17,037 nt of DNA, from positions 1-17,037 of the forward strand of contig JALVDN010000034.1 in NCBI GenBank assembly GCA_027008965.1. The letters are read 5' to 3'. Under the pieces are notes generated by a model. That model did not search any database. It saw only the letters and a list, made by a program, of their open reading frames with translations, and was not told the origin of the DNA. The stretch's first letter is position 1. Each line of letters begins with the position of its first letter. This DNA is from Flavobacteriales bacterium (lineage in GTDB: Bacteria; Bacteroidota; Bacteroidia; Flavobacteriales; Flavobacteriaceae). Below are positions 14,520 through 17,037 of the stretch, one piece after another. The position numbers and the translations under genes are program-made.

Positions 14520-15780
14520 CAAGTGCCATGCCGCGGGAGGCTTTGATCAGTATGGTATGATTAGAGAAATTGTTCAGGTTGATTTGTTTGGTGAATTCTT
14601 CACGAGTGGAAAATTGCCCGAGAATGTATGGGTTTGGAATGGTGCGGGAGAAATTTTCTCCGATGAGGTAGGCTTGTATGCCTTTTTGTGACAAGTAATC
14701 TACAATGTTTTGATGTTTTTCCAATGATTTCGGGCCGAGTTCAAACATGTCTCCGAGTATGGCCAGTTTTTTTCCGGGCAACGCCGCCAGGGTATCCAAA
14801 GCGGCTTTCATGCTACTGGGATTGGCATTGTAGGCATCCAGAATGATCCGGTTATTGTCTTTTTCAATCCATTGATTGCGATTATTGGATGGGATGTAGG
14901 TTTCTATGCCTTGTTTAATATTTTGCGGGGAAACTTGGAAGTAGTCACCGATGCAAATGGCGGCACTGGCATTGGAAAAATGAAATGTTCCATACAAATG
15001 TGTGGTGATTTCAAGTCTTTTATAACCTATTTTTACGGGTTGTCCCTGGCTTAGTTGTTTGAGTTGAACCGGGGTGGGATGTATGTATGAAAAGGAATAT
15101 ATTTTCGGGTAGTTTTCAAGTTGTTTGATTTGAATGGGGTCGTCAGCATTTTGGAAGATGAGTTTGTTGTGGTTTTTCAGATAATCATAAAGTTCGGATT
15201 TGGCACGGATGACGCCTTGAAGGTCGCCGAAAAATTCCAAATGCGCTTCGCCAAAGCTTGTAATGTAACCGTAATCGGGCCGGGTGAATTGGCAGTATTC
15301 GGTCATTTCTCCAAAATGGTTGATTCCCATTTCAATCACGGCTATTTCATGATGTGGTTTAAGTTGTAGAAGTGTGAGGGGGATTCCTATATGGTTATTG
15401 AGGTTGCCTTGCGTGGCCAAGGTTTGATATTGTTGTGATAAGACGTTTTTGATCAGTTCTTTGGTGGTGGTTTTTCCGTTAGAGCCTGTGATGGCAATGA
15501 TTTTGGCTTTCATTTGAAGACGGTGATGAAGTGCCAGTTTTTGGAGTGTTTTTAAAGTATCATCCACCACCGTCATTTGAGGATGGTCTTTGAATTGAGG
15601 GCGTGATGTAACGGCTAGTAATGCCCCTTGTTGTAAAGCTTGTTCCACAAAGTCATTCCCGTCAAAATTTTCGCCTTTGAGTGCAAAAAAGATTTTTCCT
15701 GAAAGGTCTTTCCGGGTGTCGGTTTCCACGCCTTCCGAAGCTATAAATATTTCATACAATTGATCAAGTGATAGTTTCAT
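14500..15780 (-). CDS. murF: UDP-N-acetylmuramoyl-tripeptide--D-alanyl-D-alanine ligase
   Basis: MurF adds D-Ala-D-Ala to the UDP-MurNAc tripeptide with ATP, the last cytoplasmic step of peptidoglycan precursor synthesis. The 426-residue length suits the compact Bacteroidota form. The N-terminal UDP-binding domain has ETDTRKDLSGKIFFALKGENFDG (read as ETDTRK, 19-24, and FFALKGENFDG, 31-41). The ATP domain shows ITGSNGKTTTK (97-107), TQGNLNNHIGIP (123-134), EMGINHFGEM (150-159), FGEAHLEFFG (176-185) and RAKSEL with the presumed carbamylated Lys194. The C-terminal domain shows DAYNANPSSM (315-324) and LGDMFELG (342-349). It starts four bases after the fbp stop, implying co-transcription and perhaps coupled translation. 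No other mur or dcw gene is nearby, so this copy lies outside the classical division and cell-wall cluster. Confidence 0.95.
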   Translation of the reverse strand: MKLSLDQLYEIFIASEGVETDTRKDLSGKIFFALKGENFDGNDFVEQALQQGALLAVTSRPQFKDHPQMTVVDDTLKTLQKLALHHRLQMKAKIIAITGSNGKTTTKELIKNVLSQQYQTLATQGNLNNHIGIPLTLLQLKPHHEIAVIEMGINHFGEMTEYCQFTRPDYGYITSFGEAHLEFFGDLQGVIRAKSELYDYLKNHNKLIFQNADDPIQIKQLENYPKIYSFSYIHPTPVQLKQLSQGQPVKIGYKRLEITTHLYGTFHFSNASAAICIGDYFQVSPQNIKQGIETYIPSNNRNQWIEKDNNRIILDAYNANPSSMKAALDTLAALPGKKLAILGDMFELGPKSLEKHQNIVDYLSQKGIQAYLIGENFSRTIPNPYILGQFSTREEFTKQINLNNFSNHTILIKASRGMALEKILED

Positions 15781-15784
15781 TTTT

Positions 15785-16789
15785 TTAGTCGTAAATTTGG
15801 ATCATTTGTTCGATGAGGTTTACCATTTCTTTGTTTCCTACATAAAACGGAACGCGTTGATGTAATTTCTGAGGTTTGATTTCCAAAATGCGTCTTTTTC
15901 CGTCGGAGGCTTTACCGCCGGCTTGTTCGGCCAAGAAAGCCATGGGGTTGCATTCGTAGAGTAAGCGAAGTTTTCCGTTGGGATGTTTGGCGGTTTGTGG
16001 ATAGAGATATACACCGCCTTTGATGAGATTCCGGTGGAAATCGGAAACCAGTGAACCGATGTATCTTGAAGTATAGGGGCGGTCGTCTTCTTCTTCTTGA
16101 CAATATTTGATAAATTTTTTCACGCCAAGCGGAAAGTGCACGTAATTTCCTTCGTTTATGGAGTAAATTTTACCTTTATCGGGGAATTTCATATTGGGAT
16201 GAGAAAGATAGAATGTCCCAATGGCGGGATTAAGCGTGAAACCATTTACTCCATGTCCTGTTGTATAGACCAACATGGTGGATGTGCCATAGATAATATA
16301 TCCTGCGGCCACTTGATTGATTCCGGGTTGAAGAAAATCTTCCAATGTGACGGGGGTGCCCACGGGACTGATACGTCGATAGATGGAGAAAATGGTTCCC
16401 ACCGATACGTTCACATCAATATTGGATGAACCGTCCAAAGGGTCTATGAGGACAACATACTTGTTTTGGTTGTCTTTTTTCATTCCCGAAATACTGATAA
16501 AATCTTCTTCTTCTTCGGATGCAATTCCACAGGCTATTTCTCTGTTGATAAGGGAATTGATAAAAAGTTTGTTGGCCAGGACATCCAATTTTTGTTGTTC
16601 TTCGGCATGTGCATTATTTGTTCCGGTTGATCCGAGGATATCCACCAGTCCCGCTTTGTTTACATAGTGATTGACAATTTTTGCGGCCAGCCGTATGGAA
16701 TTGAGCAAGCTGGAAAGTTCACCTGTAGAGTAGGGGAATTCGTGTTGTTTTTCAATGACAAATTCACCGAGGGTTTTGGGTTGTTCCAT
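15785..16789 (-). CDS. fbp: Class I fructose-1,6-bisphosphatase
   Basis: This 334-residue enzyme hydrolyses fructose 1,6-bisphosphate to fructose 6-phosphate, the committed step of gluconeogenesis. Class I features are the N-terminal helical region, the acidic metal-site stretch SEEEED (91-96), the metal and phosphate motif DPLDGSSNID (116-125), substrate-binding YTSRYIGSLVSDFHR (239-253) and LLYECNPMAFLAEQAGG (277-293). The length and motif order match bacterial homologues of the plant and mammalian enzyme. The start is the only ATG that gives the family N terminus (TLGEFVIEKQ). It follows the receptor gene by eight bases and precedes murF by four, so the three probably share a transcript. 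A metabolic reason for that grouping is not evident. Confidence 0.95.
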   Translation of the reverse strand: MEQPKTLGEFVIEKQHEFPYSTGELSSLLNSIRLAAKIVNHYVNKAGLVDILGSTGTNNAHAEEQQKLDVLANKLFINSLINREIACGIASEEEEDFISISGMKKDNQNKYVVLIDPLDGSSNIDVNVSVGTIFSIYRRISPVGTPVTLEDFLQPGINQVAAGYIIYGTSTMLVYTTGHGVNGFTLNPAIGTFYLSHPNMKFPDKGKIYSINEGNYVHFPLGVKKFIKYCQEEEDDRPYTSRYIGSLVSDFHRNLIKGGVYLYPQTAKHPNGKLRLLYECNPMAFLAEQAGGKASDGKRRILEIKPQKLHQRVPFYVGNKEMVNLIEQMIQIYD

Positions 16790-16797
16790 AATAAAAT

Positions 16798-17037
16798 TTA
16801 AAATTTTCCGGTTATTTGAATTTTAAAATTGCGTCCCGGTTCGCTCACGGCGGAGGCAAATTTTTTATAATGAACATCAAAGATATTTTCCACCGCCAAA
16901 TTAAGTGTCAAATGTTTGCTGATGTAGAGATTAAAATAGGCATTAAAAATATGCCAGGCTGGGAATCCTACATATTCACCTGTGATGGGATCTACGGGAG
17001 ATTCATCCAGGTTATCAATACCGCTTATCACATCATA
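16798..17037 (-). CDS. TonB-dependent outer-membrane receptor, C-terminal end only
   Basis: The frame is open to the right edge of the window, so only the last 79 or so residues are seen. They show the closing beta strands of a TonB-dependent barrel: an alternating strand FPAWHIFNAYFNLYIS, the motif LNLAVENIFDVHYKKF typical of the penultimate strands, SEPGRNFKIQITG, and a terminal Phe, the usual signal for barrel insertion. The ligand (siderophore, cobalamin, sugar or metal) cannot be told from this end, and no SusD partner is seen on this side. A GTG at 17031 is internal, since codons before it continue the same protein. It ends eight bases before fbp. Confidence 0.9.
   Translation of the reverse strand, partial: YDVISGIDNLDESPVDPITGEYVGFPAWHIFNAYFNLYISKHLTLNLAVENIFDVHYKKFASAVSEPGRNFKIQITGKF

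Noticed and set aside
16097..16667. Plus-strand open frames of 110 and 94 codons
   Set aside because: Both are antisense to fbp, which has all class I motifs; no independent coding evidence.
32..17037. An undescribed defence, mobile or biosynthetic system
   Set aside because: All sizeable genes fall into known housekeeping or envelope families, with no cluster of unknown genes, integrase, transposase or nuclease-helicase group.

Overview
The window reads as an ordinary chromosomal stretch of a Bacteroidota genome, most likely a member of the Flavobacteriia. The reasons are the TANNTTTG-type promoter boxes about 16-25 bases before several start codons, the near absence of Shine-Dalgarno sequences, a MutS2-like protein without a Smr domain, a bacterial PcrB-type prenylglyceryl phosphate synthase, a DUF3857/transglutaminase protein and a TonB-dependent receptor tail. 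Species cannot be fixed from the sequence alone. There is no sign of phage, IS element, CRISPR array, toxin-antitoxin pair, tRNA or rRNA.

Layout. (1) Positions 2-1354 hold the 3' part of a DUF389 membrane protein, followed by a G+C-rich, hairpin-rich intergenic repeat island (about 1364-1525). (2) Positions 1585-5156 hold mutS2 and lpdA on the plus strand, ending in a strong intrinsic terminator shared with the convergent engB. (3) Positions 5210-8773, minus strand, hold pcrB, a glucosaminidase/LysM lipoprotein, a ChaN-like protein and engB. The last three are tightly packed and probably one unit with an internal promoter. (4) Positions 8805-10409, plus strand, hold holB and an OsmC-family gene, then a terminator. 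(5) Positions 10410-14415 hold an A+T-rich leader region and a 1253-residue exported TPR/DUF3857/transglutaminase protein. (6) Positions 14500-17037, minus strand, hold the end of a TonB-dependent receptor, then fbp and murF, with very short gaps. A nested inverted-repeat structure lies between murF and the transglutaminase gene.

How the genes relate. Most are housekeeping or envelope genes: peptidoglycan synthesis (murF) and remodelling (LysM glucosaminidase), prenyl-lipid synthesis (pcrB), outer-membrane uptake (TonB receptor, ChaN-like protein), ribosome assembly (engB), replication (holB), central carbon metabolism (lpdA, fbp) and peroxide defence (OsmC family). I see no convincing undescribed system. 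The most worthwhile non-coding signals are a 17-bp sequence present twice, each time just after a stop codon and in the same orientation to the upstream gene, and the folded island that one copy belongs to. Among the proteins, the Smr-less MutS2 and the Glu-for-Asp replacement in the transglutaminase triad deserve a second look.
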